Translations under genes and position numbers: made by a program
Source of the DNA: Actinobacteria bacterium UBA2272
GTDB taxonomy: Bacteria; Actinomycetota; Coriobacteriia; Anaerosomatales; Anaerosomataceae
Direction: 5' to 3'
DNA length: 64,000 bases
Assembly (NCBI GenBank): GCA_002347725.1
Contig: DDXA01000002.1
Location: 1 to 64,000 of the forward strand
Shown: positions 28,103 through 35,600 of the stretch, piece by piece
How positions within the stretch are numbered: the stretch's first letter is position 1
Layout of the letters: the number at the start of each line of letters is the position of its first letter
Notes under the pieces: generated by a model
Database searches by the model: none
What the model was told of the DNA's origin: nothing
The model's input: only the letters and a program-made list of their open reading frames with translations

Positions 28103-28131
28103 ACGATAGCCGAAGCCTTGTGAAGGGACAA
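28103..28131 (-). promoter_or_regulatory. Possible promoter of the multihaem cytochrome gene
   Basis: Minus strand TTGTCC (28126-28131), 17-nt spacer, TATCGT (28103-28108), 75-80 nt upstream of the start codon, in the 186-nt gap after ridA. A TTCACAA half-site overlaps the -35 region; it matches one Rex-box arm but the other arm is missing. Confidence 0.45.
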
Positions 28132-28215
28132 GACAAACGCAGCCGTCGTGACGGGGTTCTCCCCTTCTTCGGGCTATTCGCCGGGTGAGTCCCCATTCCT
28201 GCCCTCACGTGACAC

Positions 28216-28677
28216 TCAGTCGATCTCAAAGACCGCCGACATCTCGACCGGCACGCCGAGGGGGAGCGCAGCCACGCCCACGGCCTCCCGTGCGTGGCCG
28301 CCTGAGCCGCCGAACGCAACCTCCATCACCGCACTCGCGGCGTCGATCACAGCAGGCTGGCCATCGAAGCCCGGTGCCGAGGCGACGTATCCCACGACCT
28401 TGACGACCCGAACGATGCGATCCAGGTCTACCACGGAAGCCGCGGCAGCAAGCACCCGCAGGGCACACTGCTCGGCGCAGCGTCGGCCCTCCTCCAGCGT
28501 GACATCGTCACCGAGATGTCCGGTGGCGATAGGCCGCCCGTCGATGACGGGGATCTGACCGGAGGTGAACACGAGCGAACCGGAACGAACCGCCGGAACG
28601 TACGAGCCGACAGCCGCAGGGACCTCCGGGACCTGCAGATCGCGGGCTGCGAGGCGCGCGATCACGCCGTGCGACAT
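28216..28677 (-). CDS. RidA/YjgF family protein (enamine/imine deaminase)
   Basis: A 153-residue trimer-forming protein that hydrolyses reactive enamine/imine intermediates released by PLP enzymes. It contains SGSLVFTSGQIP near the N-terminus, the central LDRIVRVVKVVGYVAS strand region, and the C-terminal AREAVGVAALPLGVPVEMSAVFEI, with the substrate-binding Arg and the Glu that activates water. This is the second, longer subgroup (about 150 residues, RutC-like). Its ATG overlaps the stop codon of the chemoreceptor gene (TGATG). Confidence 0.9.
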   Translation of the reverse strand: MSHGVIARLAARDLQVPEVPAAVGSYVPAVRSGSLVFTSGQIPVIDGRPIATGHLGDDVTLEEGRRCAEQCALRVLAAAASVVDLDRIVRVVKVVGYVASAPGFDGQPAVIDAASAVMEVAFGGSGGHAREAVGVAALPLGVPVEMSAVFEID

Positions 28678-29837
28678 CAGCGGACCACCATCGAGTCCGC
28701 CAGCTTGTTGAGCTCCATGATCGCGGCGGTGATCTGTCGCGAGGTCTCGGCAGCCTGCTGGGAGACCAGCGCGACCTCCTTCATGGACACGACCACCTGA
28801 TCGGATGCGGTGCGTTGCTGTTGCGTGGCGATCGAGATCTGCTTGGCCGCGTCTGTGGTCTCCTCGACCTGCGACACGATGCGCTGCAGCTCCGTAGCGG
28901 TGTTCATCGCAAGATCCTGACCCTCGGTCACCTTCTTGGCGGCCTTCTCCGTCTGCATGATGAGCGCCGAGGTGGACGCCTGGATCTCGCGCACCACGCG
29001 GCCGATCTCCTGCGTGGACTCGGTGACCGAGTCGGCCAACTTGCGGATCTCCTCGGCGACGACGGAGAACCCCTTGCCCGCATCACCGGCACGCGCGGCC
29101 TCGATCGCCGCGTTCAGTGCGAGGATCTTCGTCTGCTCGGCGATCTCGTCGATGATCGAGAGCACGCGACCGATCTCCTGGCTACGTTCACCGAGTGCGA
29201 GGATCCTGTCCGACGACTGCATCGTCGTCTCGCGGATCTCCTCGATTCCCGCTGCGGTGTTCGCCACGGCCAGCATGCCTTCCTCGGCGCTCGCCAGGGT
29301 GGTCTCGGCGATGCGCACGACGGCTCCGGCGTTGTCTGCGATCTGGCTCGACGTCTGTGCGAGCTCCTCGACCGTCGCGGAGGTCTGGGTGACGGCCGCC
29401 GCCTGTTCGGCAGCGCCGGACGCCTGCTGCTCGGTGGCGGCAAGCACCTCGGTCGTGACCGACTTGATGTTGGCGTTGGTCTGCTTGATCTGCTCGAGCA
29501 GGCTGTGAACGTTCGAGAAGACGCGCTCGATCTCGGCCGAGATGCCGTCGATGCCGCGCACGTCACGCGCCGCGATGCCGAGCGAGCTGCTGACCTCGGT
29601 CAGGACCCCGGTGAGCGTCCGCTCGGATATGCGCGCGGAGAGCCCATGGCCGAACACGCCCATGCCCACGCCCGCACAGACGGACGCAATCCAGAAGACG
29701 ACCGCCGAGACCACGCTCTTGGGCTCGACGAGAAGGCTTGCGAGCAGCGGGAACGCTACCCCGACGCCTGCGCCCGCACCAACGAGATACCAAAACGTCC
29801 GCCGATTACCGGCACCGGTGCGCACCTTCAAGCCCAT
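28677..29837 (-). CDS. Methyl-accepting chemotaxis protein without a large sensor domain
   Basis: A 386-residue chemoreceptor. Two hydrophobic segments (residues about 14-60) form a short membrane anchor with no periplasmic sensor between them. A long cytoplasmic coiled coil follows, with the conserved hairpin tip (EIAEQTKILALNAAIEAARAG followed by GFSVVAEEIRKLADSV). Glu/Gln pairs suit CheR/CheB methylation. It probably senses a membrane or cytoplasmic cue. No che gene is adjacent; the che operon is at 39-46.8 kb. Confidence 0.92.
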   Translation of the reverse strand: MGLKVRTGAGNRRTFWYLVGAGAGVGVAFPLLASLLVEPKSVVSAVVFWIASVCAGVGMGVFGHGLSARISERTLTGVLTEVSSSLGIAARDVRGIDGISAEIERVFSNVHSLLEQIKQTNANIKSVTTEVLAATEQQASGAAEQAAAVTQTSATVEELAQTSSQIADNAGAVVRIAETTLASAEEGMLAVANTAAGIEEIRETTMQSSDRILALGERSQEIGRVLSIIDEIAEQTKILALNAAIEAARAGDAGKGFSVVAEEIRKLADSVTESTQEIGRVVREIQASTSALIMQTEKAAKKVTEGQDLAMNTATELQRIVSQVEETTDAAKQISIATQQQRTASDQVVVSMKEVALVSQQAAETSRQITAAIMELNKLADSMVVR

Positions 29838-29980
29838 ACCGTCCGCCTTTGTCGCGAGCCAACCTCACGGGCAACTGTATCGCCTTGAATCCTACCAGCA
29901 CACGGGCTGCATGTGCGAGGATTCACGCAGCGCGGACGTTGCCTCCGCCGCCGCACCCATCATATGCCGGATGTCGGGGG

Positions 29981-30008
29981 TTGCAATCTATACCCACGGG
30001 GGTATACT
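29981..30008 (+). promoter_or_regulatory. Promoter with embedded CsoR/CstR-like operator for the ferredoxin-selenoprotein unit
   Basis: -35 TTGCAA (29981-29986), 16-nt spacer, -10 TATACT (30003-30008). An 18-bp near-palindrome, TATACCCACGGGGGTATA (29989-30006), fills the spacer and the -10, with one mismatched pair. G/C-tract inverted repeats flanked by TAT/ATA are the operator type of CsoR/RcnR/CstR-family repressors, which respond to Cu(I), Ni/Co, formaldehyde or persulfide. The exact repressor is not in this window. The operator placement would block polymerase directly. Confidence 0.65.
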
Positions 30009-30046
30009 GACTTCGCAGTCAAGACACCCCCGTCGTGAGGATGCAC

Positions 30047-30250
30047 GTGGCACACATACACATCAACGAAGCGGCCTGCGACCGTTCTCCGGGGTGCCCC
30101 GCGCGCCAGGTATGCCCCCGCAACGCGATCAAGCCGATTCCCGGAGGACACTACCCGGGAGCCAACGGCTACATGGTGGATGAATCGCTCTGCACGGGCT
30201 GCGCCGTCTGCGCGAGGTTCTGCCCGACTGGCGCAGTGAGTATGGGATAG
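30047..30250 (+). CDS. Small ferredoxin with one canonical 4Fe-4S motif
   Basis: A 67-residue soluble iron-sulfur protein. The second half has the canonical CX2CX2CX3CP motif (LCTGCAVCARFCPTGAV, Cys 49, 52, 55, 59). The first half has only three Cys in CX5CX5CP (Cys 11, 17, 23), so a second cluster would lack one Cys ligand and may be a 3Fe-4S or incomplete site. I chose GTG at 30047 because it follows GTGAGGATGCAC with GAGG at about 8 nt. The ATG two codons upstream has no room for a ribosome binding site. It is the first gene of the two-gene unit and precedes the selenoprotein candidate by 9 nt. Confidence 0.88.
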   Translation: MAHIHINEAACDRSPGCPARQVCPRNAIKPIPGGHYPGANGYMVDESLCTGCAVCARFCPTGAVSMG

Positions 30251-30259
30251 GAGACGACG

Positions 30260-30595
30260 ATGACTGACCCTATGGTGACCGTAGACGTGTTCGACTTCCC
30301 CGCTGAGGCGGACTGCTGGGGCGGAGGTTGAGGTCCATCCTGGTCTCCGGAGGAGATCACGGCGATCATCCGCTCTGAGGTCCAGCAGCGTTTCGGTGAA
30401 TCTGCCCGGATCGCATACCACGATACCAGCCGACCCGAGGTCGCGGCCGAGCACGCCGAGGTCGTCAGGTTCATCCAGGACAACGGCCTCGTGTATCCCG
30501 TGACCGTCATCGACGGTGTGCCAGTCTACGACGGCGCTGTCTCGTACCCGGCGATCCTGCGTGCGGTGCAAACGAAGATCGCCAGCGTCTCATAG
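30260..30595 (+). CDS. Candidate selenoprotein: thioredoxin-fold protein with in-frame TGA (Sec24)
   Basis: An ATG after GGAG (30249-30252 area) opens a 112-codon frame that ends at TAG 30593-30595 and is crossed once by TGA at 30329-30331 (codon 24). Upstream: MTDPMVTVDVFDFPAEADCW. Downstream of the TGA: GPSWSPEEITAIIRSEVQQ and later LVYPVTVIDGVPVYDG. If TGA is selenocysteine, the motif is C19-W-G-G-G-U24-G-P-S, a C-x4-U redox pair in the first loop after a beta strand. The C-terminal strand-Pro-strand (YPVTVIDG) is thioredoxin-like. The spacing matches the CCSTGVCGP segment of ArsD, and the overall plan resembles YuzD/DUF1462 proteins; both comparisons are from memory. A hairpin 10 nt after the TGA meets bacterial SECIS rules. 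The alternative, a nonsense-mutated gene, is less likely because the motif is coherent on both sides. Predicted 111 residues. Confidence 0.72.
30329..30358 (+). promoter_or_regulatory. SECIS-like element: TGA plus downstream hairpin
   Basis: TGA (30329-30331), ten bases, then GGTCTCC (30342-30348), loop GGA (30349-30351), GGAGATC (30352-30358): seven pairs including one G-U. The apical loop begins 17 nt after the TGA and starts with G, inside the window described for bacterial SECIS hairpins bound by SelB (about 16-37 nt, G in the first two loop bases). The hairpin lies within codons 28-33 of the same frame. Confidence 0.6.
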
Positions 30596-30619
30596 CTGGT
30601 CCGTAATCGGTATGACCAT

Positions 30620-30646
30620 AGGCCACAGCGCACATCGCTGTGGCCT
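30620..30646 (+). terminator. Perfect hairpin ending the ferredoxin-selenoprotein unit
   Basis: AGGCCACAGCG, 5-nt loop CACAT, CGCTGTGGCCT: eleven perfect pairs, 24 nt after the TAG stop. There is no U-tract, so it may act as an mRNA-stabilising or weak terminator hairpin. It delimits the two-gene unit; the rest of the 193-nt gap holds nothing I recognise. Confidence 0.6.
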
Positions 30647-30788
30647 CTGCGCGTCCCCAGCCGCGCACCCCGACCGGGCAAAGTCGCCGCCTGCGGGCGC
30701 GAACGTTCCGCGCGGCAGACTCGCCACGCAAGCCGGTCTAGTAGACTCTGTCCAGTAACCGACACCCGCCGAAGAGAGTCACCCGACC

Positions 30789-31451
30789 ATGGCATCCCAC
30801 GACTCGCCGCCGACCGACCCGTTCGAACAGGTGCTGTCCACGCTGACCCACGTGGCGCTGTCATTCTTCATCGCATGGCGTCGGGCTCTGAGCAGCGGCT
30901 ATCGGAGAGTGCGAGCTGTCGCGCTGTGGATCGCGGGGCGTGTAGCCGGATGGGCCGGGCAATGGGGCCGTGTGATCCGATACTTCACCACGCCCGCATC
31001 CGAGCGGATCCATGAGGATGCGGACGCGTCACGTGCTGCGGCATTCGGAGTCCGTGCGTTCGCATTCGGCCTGCTCGCGAGCGGCTCGATCACGATCGCG
31101 ACTGGCGGCACCTCGAGGGCGGCCGTGGCGACGCTGGCGGTCGAACTCGCGTGGGCAGCGGGCAGGTTCGCGATCTGCGCCGCTCTGGTCCCCGTCACAA
31201 CGCTGCCTCGCAGTCGTCTGGCCCTCGCCTACCTCACGGGGCTTGTCCCGTTCGCTCTCGGTCTCACCGCACCGCTGCGGATCGCGGCACTCGCGGCCTC
31301 GGCGCTGCTCACCGCCAGGGAGTTCCATGCCGCCGGGCCCGACGCCGGCACTGTACGCACCGCAGTCGGCTGGGCGTTCGGCGGGCAGGCTCTGGTCGTC
31401 GTCTTCGGGTTCGTGCTCCGCGGGGGCCTCGCGGCGCTCACCGGCAGCTAG
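30789..31451 (+). CDS. Hypothetical membrane protein
   Basis: A 220-residue protein with a cytoplasmic N-terminus of about 90 residues, rich in Arg and Trp with one weak amphipathic helix, followed by four clear membrane segments (about residues 95-115, 120-140, 150-185 and 195-215). I recognise no family; the four-helix C-terminal half is Yip1-like in layout only. It overlaps the convergent transporter gene by 4 nt at their stop codons. Confidence 0.75.
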   Translation: MASHDSPPTDPFEQVLSTLTHVALSFFIAWRRALSSGYRRVRAVALWIAGRVAGWAGQWGRVIRYFTTPASERIHEDADASRAAAFGVRAFAFGLLASGSITIATGGTSRAAVATLAVELAWAAGRFAICAALVPVTTLPRSRLALAYLTGLVPFALGLTAPLRIAALAASALLTAREFHAAGPDAGTVRTAVGWAFGGQALVVVFGFVLRGGLAALTGS

Positions 31452-32353
31452 ATGAGCGCGATGCCGTCCGTATCGCGAGCCACCGGCCACTCGGCCACCG
31501 CGATTCCCGCGATCACGAGCAGAGCGCCGAGCATCTGCGTGACGGTCAGGCGTTCGCCGAGTACGAGCGCGGCAAGCACGATCGTGAAGACCGGTTCGGC
31601 TGTCGAGGCGATCGCCGCGCGCGGCGCACCGAGCGCGCGCACACCCTGCAGGTAGAGCACCACGGCGGCGAACGTCGGCACGACGATGATCGCCGCCAGC
31701 AACAGCCACAGCTGAGCAGACCAGTCCGCGGGAGACAGCGGCTCACCGACGAGTAGCGTGATTGCGCCGACGCCGAGTGCGGACAGGCCGAAGGTGTACG
31801 CCATGAGCACCAGTCTGCTGCTGTGACCGACCATCCGTGCCGACAACACGTTGAACGCCGAATAGCCGACCGCGGCACCCAACCCAAGCATGATCCCGGG
31901 AAGCGCGACGGTCGTCCGATCGTCGAACACGCCGACGACGAGCACGCACCCTGCGAAGGTCACCGCCAGAGCAGCGATCCGGCGCAGGGTCAACGGCTCC
32001 TTGAACAGCAGTGCCGAGACCACCGACACGATCGCCGGATACGTGTAGAGCAGCACGGTGACCACCGATGCCGGAGCATAGCCGAGCGCGAAGAAGAAGC
32101 AGATGGAGGCGGCACCGTATCCGGTCAGCGAGAGGGCCGCGTACCGGTGCAGGCTGCGCAGGCCGCCGATGAGTTCACGCGGCCGCTTCCACGTCAGAAG
32201 CGCTGCCATGAGCGCCGACGTGATAGCGAAACGCCAGGTGAGCAGAGGCAACGGGCGGCCGCCCGCCTCGTAGGCGAGGACGGTGAGTACGGCAAGCGTG
32301 GCGAAGCACGCCGCCGAGATGAGAACGAGCACGAGTGCGATGCGCCGCTGCAA
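31448..32353 (-). CDS. EamA/DMT family transporter
   Basis: A 301-residue inner-membrane transporter with ten helices in two EamA repeats (residues about 5-140 and 150-290), each ending with the family's GE-x-L/LGERLTVTQMLGALLVIAGI-type helix. It starts TTG after a GGGGG tract. Substrates in this superfamily are small metabolites such as amino acids and nucleosides; the substrate here cannot be told. It is transcribed on its own. Confidence 0.9.
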   Translation of the reverse strand: MQRRIALVLVLISAACFATLAVLTVLAYEAGGRPLPLLTWRFAITSALMAALLTWKRPRELIGGLRSLHRYAALSLTGYGAASICFFFALGYAPASVVTVLLYTYPAIVSVVSALLFKEPLTLRRIAALAVTFAGCVLVVGVFDDRTTVALPGIMLGLGAAVGYSAFNVLSARMVGHSSRLVLMAYTFGLSALGVGAITLLVGEPLSPADWSAQLWLLLAAIIVVPTFAAVVLYLQGVRALGAPRAAIASTAEPVFTIVLAALVLGERLTVTQMLGALLVIAGIAVAEWPVARDTDGIALI

Positions 32354-32431
32354 CGAGCCCCCTTGGATTCACGGTAGAATCACGCTGGCAGAACGACCCA
32401 GACCGGTCAAGCGACGTGAAAGGCACATACG

Positions 32432-32812
32432 ATGCGACACTGGGCGACCAGGGGCTGGGCAGCACTAGCCGTCGTGTGGATGGCCGTCATCTTCGGGCTG
32501 TCATCCCTACCGGGCAGCTCGGTACCCGGGCGCTATGGATCCCTCGGGCATCTGGTCGTCTATGCGGTGCTCGGAGCGTTGTACTACGCCGCGCTCGCCG
32601 GACGCCTGCCGGTAGGCCGGGCCGCACTCATCGCGATCGCACTCGCCTCCGCGTACGGCATCACAGACGAGTTCCACCAATCGTTCGTGCCGGGGCGCAT
32701 GCCCGATCCGGTCGACTGGCTCGTGGATACGACCGGAGCTGCCCTGGCGGTCGCTGCACTCGTCGCGATCGGACGTTGGCGGAAGCGGGCGTCGACCGGC
32801 GAGGAATCCTGA
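32432..32812 (+). CDS. VanZ family protein
   Basis: A 126-residue membrane protein with four helices. VanZ signature residues are present: IFGLSSLPG near the N-terminus, GHLVVYAVLGALY with the conserved His, and DEFHQSFVPGRMPDPVDWLVDTTGA with the conserved E-x-x-Q and D-W-x-x-D pattern. VanZ raises teicoplanin resistance in enterococci, but most chromosomal members have no known role in the cell envelope. A TAGAAT element lies 70 nt upstream. Confidence 0.88.
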   Translation: MRHWATRGWAALAVVWMAVIFGLSSLPGSSVPGRYGSLGHLVVYAVLGALYYAALAGRLPVGRAALIAIALASAYGITDEFHQSFVPGRMPDPVDWLVDTTGAALAVAALVAIGRWRKRASTGEES

Positions 32813-32898
32813 CCGACCCGGCACAGGTGTTAGAATGGCCGTTCGGTACCCGGCGTCGACCGGGACCCGCACCCCCACGATCCCCGGAGGTACGACCT

Positions 32899-34347
32899 GT
32901 GACACAACGTATCGCGCTCGTGACGCCCCCCTACCATTCGGGCGTCGTCGAGACGGCCGGAACGTGGCCGAACGTCGCGTTCGTCTACATCGCGGGCGCT
33001 CTGCGCGATGCGGGGTTCGAACCGATCATCTACGACGCGATGACGATGAATCACACACTCGAAGACATCGGCGCCGAACTGGAGCGCCTCGCACCGGACG
33101 TGGTCCTCACCTCGGCATACACGCCATCGTATCCGAAGGCTGTCGAACTGTTACGGCTGGCGAAGTCGCGCCTGCCCGGCGTGGTCACCGGCATCGGCGG
33201 CGTGCACACGCACTTCATGTACGAGGAGGCGCTCACGCGCGATGGCGACGTGATCGACTTCGTCTTGCGGGGCGAAGGCGAGGTCACGACGCCCGAGTTG
33301 ATGCGCTGTCTGGCCGAGGGTGGCGATCCTGCCGATGTCGCCGGAGTCGCCTTCGTGCGTGACGGTGAGGTCGTGGCCACGCCGGAACGACCGTTCCTGG
33401 CCGAGCTGGACGGCCTGCCGATGGCGTGGGACCTCGTCGACTGGAGCCTCTACCGGTTCTATCCGCTCCCCGACGCCAATCTCGCCGTCATCTCGTCCTC
33501 GCGGGGATGCGACCAGGCGTGTACCTTCTGCAGCCAGCAGGCGTTCTGGTGCCGCACGTGGCGCGCTCGCTCGGCCGAAAGCGTGGTAGACGAGATCCAG
33601 ATGCTCAAGGATACCTACGGCGTGGGCGTGGTCATGTTCTCCGACGAGACCCCCACGCTCGACGGCGACCGATGGCGGAGGATCCTCGACCTGCTGATCG
33701 AACGGGACCTCGGGATGCACATCCTGATGGAGACCCGCGTCGACGACATCTTGCGGGACGAGGAGATACTCCCGCTCTACCGGCAGGCCGGCATCCGTCA
33801 CATCTACGTCGGCGTGGAACGCACAGACCAGGCGTCACTCGATATGTTCAAGAAGAACACCGAGGTCGAGCAGGGCCGGCGCGCTATCGAGCTCATCAAC
33901 GCACACGGCATCATCTCGGAGACGAGCATGGTACTCGGCCTTCCCACCGACACCCCCGAGACGATCGAAGCGACCTTCAGGCTCGCCCAGCACTACGACC
34001 CTGACCTCGCGTTCTTCCTCACCATCGCGCCCTGGCCGTACTCGGACATCTACCCTGACCTCGAGCCGTACATCGAGAGCTACGACTACGAGGACTACAA
34101 CCTGGTCGCGCCAGTCGTGAAGCCCGAGACGATGACGCGGGACGAGCTGCAGAAGACGATCATCGACTGCTACCGCCGCTTCTACATGGGCAAGCTGGCT
34201 CGCATCGGCTCGATGACCAAGGAGAAGCGCGACTACTTCATCATCACGATGAAGCTGCTCATGGAGAACTCGTACCTCAAGCAGTACATGGGCGGGTTGG
34301 GCTCGATGCCGACCGAGGTGAACGCGCTACTCAAGAAGTGGCTCTAG
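32899..34347 (+). CDS. B12-binding domain radical SAM protein (BchE-like)
   Basis: A 482-residue enzyme. Residues about 1-150 form a cobalamin-binding Rossmann domain without the DxHxxG motif, as is usual in this class (IALVTPPYHSG, then VVLTSAYTPSYP and VTGIGGVHTHF). The radical SAM core binds a 4Fe-4S cluster through SRGCDQACTFCSQ (CX4CX2C rather than CX3CX2C) and has the SDETPTLDGDRW and RHIYVGVERTDQ segments. The C-terminal part carries a long region of Tyr/Asp pairs. The CX4CX2C spacing is off-consensus, and the true first ligand may be the second Cys of the run. GTG start after GGAGG. Relatives methylate or rearrange carbon skeletons; the substrate here is unknown. Confidence 0.88.
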   Translation: MTQRIALVTPPYHSGVVETAGTWPNVAFVYIAGALRDAGFEPIIYDAMTMNHTLEDIGAELERLAPDVVLTSAYTPSYPKAVELLRLAKSRLPGVVTGIGGVHTHFMYEEALTRDGDVIDFVLRGEGEVTTPELMRCLAEGGDPADVAGVAFVRDGEVVATPERPFLAELDGLPMAWDLVDWSLYRFYPLPDANLAVISSSRGCDQACTFCSQQAFWCRTWRARSAESVVDEIQMLKDTYGVGVVMFSDETPTLDGDRWRRILDLLIERDLGMHILMETRVDDILRDEEILPLYRQAGIRHIYVGVERTDQASLDMFKKNTEVEQGRRAIELINAHGIISETSMVLGLPTDTPETIEATFRLAQHYDPDLAFFLTIAPWPYSDIYPDLEPYIESYDYEDYNLVAPVVKPETMTRDELQKTIIDCYRRFYMGKLARIGSMTKEKRDYFIITMKLLMENSYLKQYMGGLGSMPTEVNALLKKWL

Positions 34348-34378
34348 GCCGCCGCTCTGTTAAGAGCCCCCAGACGGG

Positions 34379-35482
34379 CTAGTAGATCCCGGTCTGCGCC
34401 GCCTGGTCGGCGGTCACGCCGAGCTGGCGCACCTTGATCTTGAAGTCGTGCGCGTTGGCCGCCATGGCAGTCGCGTCGTCTAAGGTGATGCGTCCCTCCT
34501 GGTAGAGCCGCAGAAGACTCTGGTCGAAGGTCTGCATCCCGTAGTACTCGCCCTCTTCCATGGCGTCGCGGATCATGTATGTCTTCTCCGAGTCCATGAC
34601 GTACTCACGGATCGTACCCGTCATGACCATGACCTCGACCGCCGGAACGAGACCGCCGTTTATCGACGGGATGAGGCGCATCGACACGATGCCCTTGAGC
34701 GTGGAGGCCAGCATGAGGCGAACCTGCTTCTGCTGGTAGGGCGGGAAGAAGTCGATGATACGGTTGATCGTCTCCGTCGCATCGATCGTGTGGAGGGTCG
34801 AGAGCACCAGGTTGCCGATCTCTGCCGCAGTGAGCGCCGCCGAGACGGTCTCGTGATCGCGCATCTCGCCGATCAGGATCACATCGGGATCCTGCCTCAC
34901 CACGTGCCTGAGCGCGTCGGCATAGCTTTCGGTGTCGATGCCGATCTCACGCTGGTTGACGATGCACTTGATGTCCTGGTGAAGCACCTCGATGGGGTCC
35001 TCGATCGTGACGATATGCCCCTCGCGGGTGCGATTGATGTGGTCGATCATCGATGCGAGCGTCGTCGTCTTGCCGGAGCCGGCGGTACCGGTCACCAGAA
35101 CCAGGCCACGGGGTTCCTCGGCCAGCCGGCGGACCACCGGTGGCAGTCCGAGTTGCTCCATGCTGGCCCGTTCAGTGGCCACGCGCCGAAGCGTCATACC
35201 CACGCTACCGCGCTGGTGGAACACGTTGACGCGGAAGCGACCCACTCCGGAGAGCGAGTACGCGAAGTCGACCTCACGGTGATTGTCGAACGACAGTCGC
35301 TGGCGCTCGTCCATCATGCCGTGAGCCAGCGCTGCGGTGGCTTCCTGGGTAAGCGGCGGCAACTCACGAAGCACGATCAGACGACCGTTAAGGCGCACTG
35401 CAGGAGCGCTGCCGACCTTGAGATGAAGGTCGGAGCTTCCACGCTCCGCCATGAGCTTGAGGATGCCGTCGATATCCGCCAT
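34379..35482 (-). CDS. pilT: Type IV pilus retraction ATPase PilT
   Basis: A 367-residue hexameric ATPase that powers pilus retraction (twitching). The N-terminal PAS-like domain (ERGSSDLHLKVGSAPAVRLNG) precedes Walker A VTGTAGSGKTTTLAS, the Asp box, Walker B VILIGEMRDHETVSAAL and the His box VLSTLHTIDA. The C-terminal AIRNLI-equivalent region is present (TFDQSLLRLYQEG). The ATG at 35482 follows GAGGTGG at seven nt and is preferred over the longer frame. No other pilus genes are in view. Confidence 0.95.
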   Translation of the reverse strand: MADIDGILKLMAERGSSDLHLKVGSAPAVRLNGRLIVLRELPPLTQEATAALAHGMMDERQRLSFDNHREVDFAYSLSGVGRFRVNVFHQRGSVGMTLRRVATERASMEQLGLPPVVRRLAEEPRGLVLVTGTAGSGKTTTLASMIDHINRTREGHIVTIEDPIEVLHQDIKCIVNQREIGIDTESYADALRHVVRQDPDVILIGEMRDHETVSAALTAAEIGNLVLSTLHTIDATETINRIIDFFPPYQQKQVRLMLASTLKGIVSMRLIPSINGGLVPAVEVMVMTGTIREYVMDSEKTYMIRDAMEEGEYYGMQTFDQSLLRLYQEGRITLDDATAMAANAHDFKIKVRQLGVTADQAAQTGIY

Positions 35483-35600
35483 CGGTACCACCTCGGTGTC
35501 AGGCCGCATCGCGCACGCCGGTGACTCTCGCAAGCCGCATTGAGTGACCCGACAAGTCTACCGCACCTACGCTGGGCGCGTCAGTCCTCGTGATGCCCCG

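Noticed and set aside
28109..28131. Rex box upstream of the multihaem cytochrome
   Set aside because: Only one arm (TTCACAA) is present; the other does not match in any spacing, so I do not call an operator.
30260..30331. TGA at 30329 as the true stop codon of a 23-residue gene
   Set aside because: The downstream frame stays open for 87 codons with coherent thioredoxin-like sequence and has no start codon with ribosome binding site near its 5' end.
34365..34380. AGCCC-CCAGAC-GGGCT as a terminator between the radical SAM gene and pilT
   Set aside because: The stem has only five pairs, lacks a T-run and overlaps the pilT stop codon; too weak to annotate.
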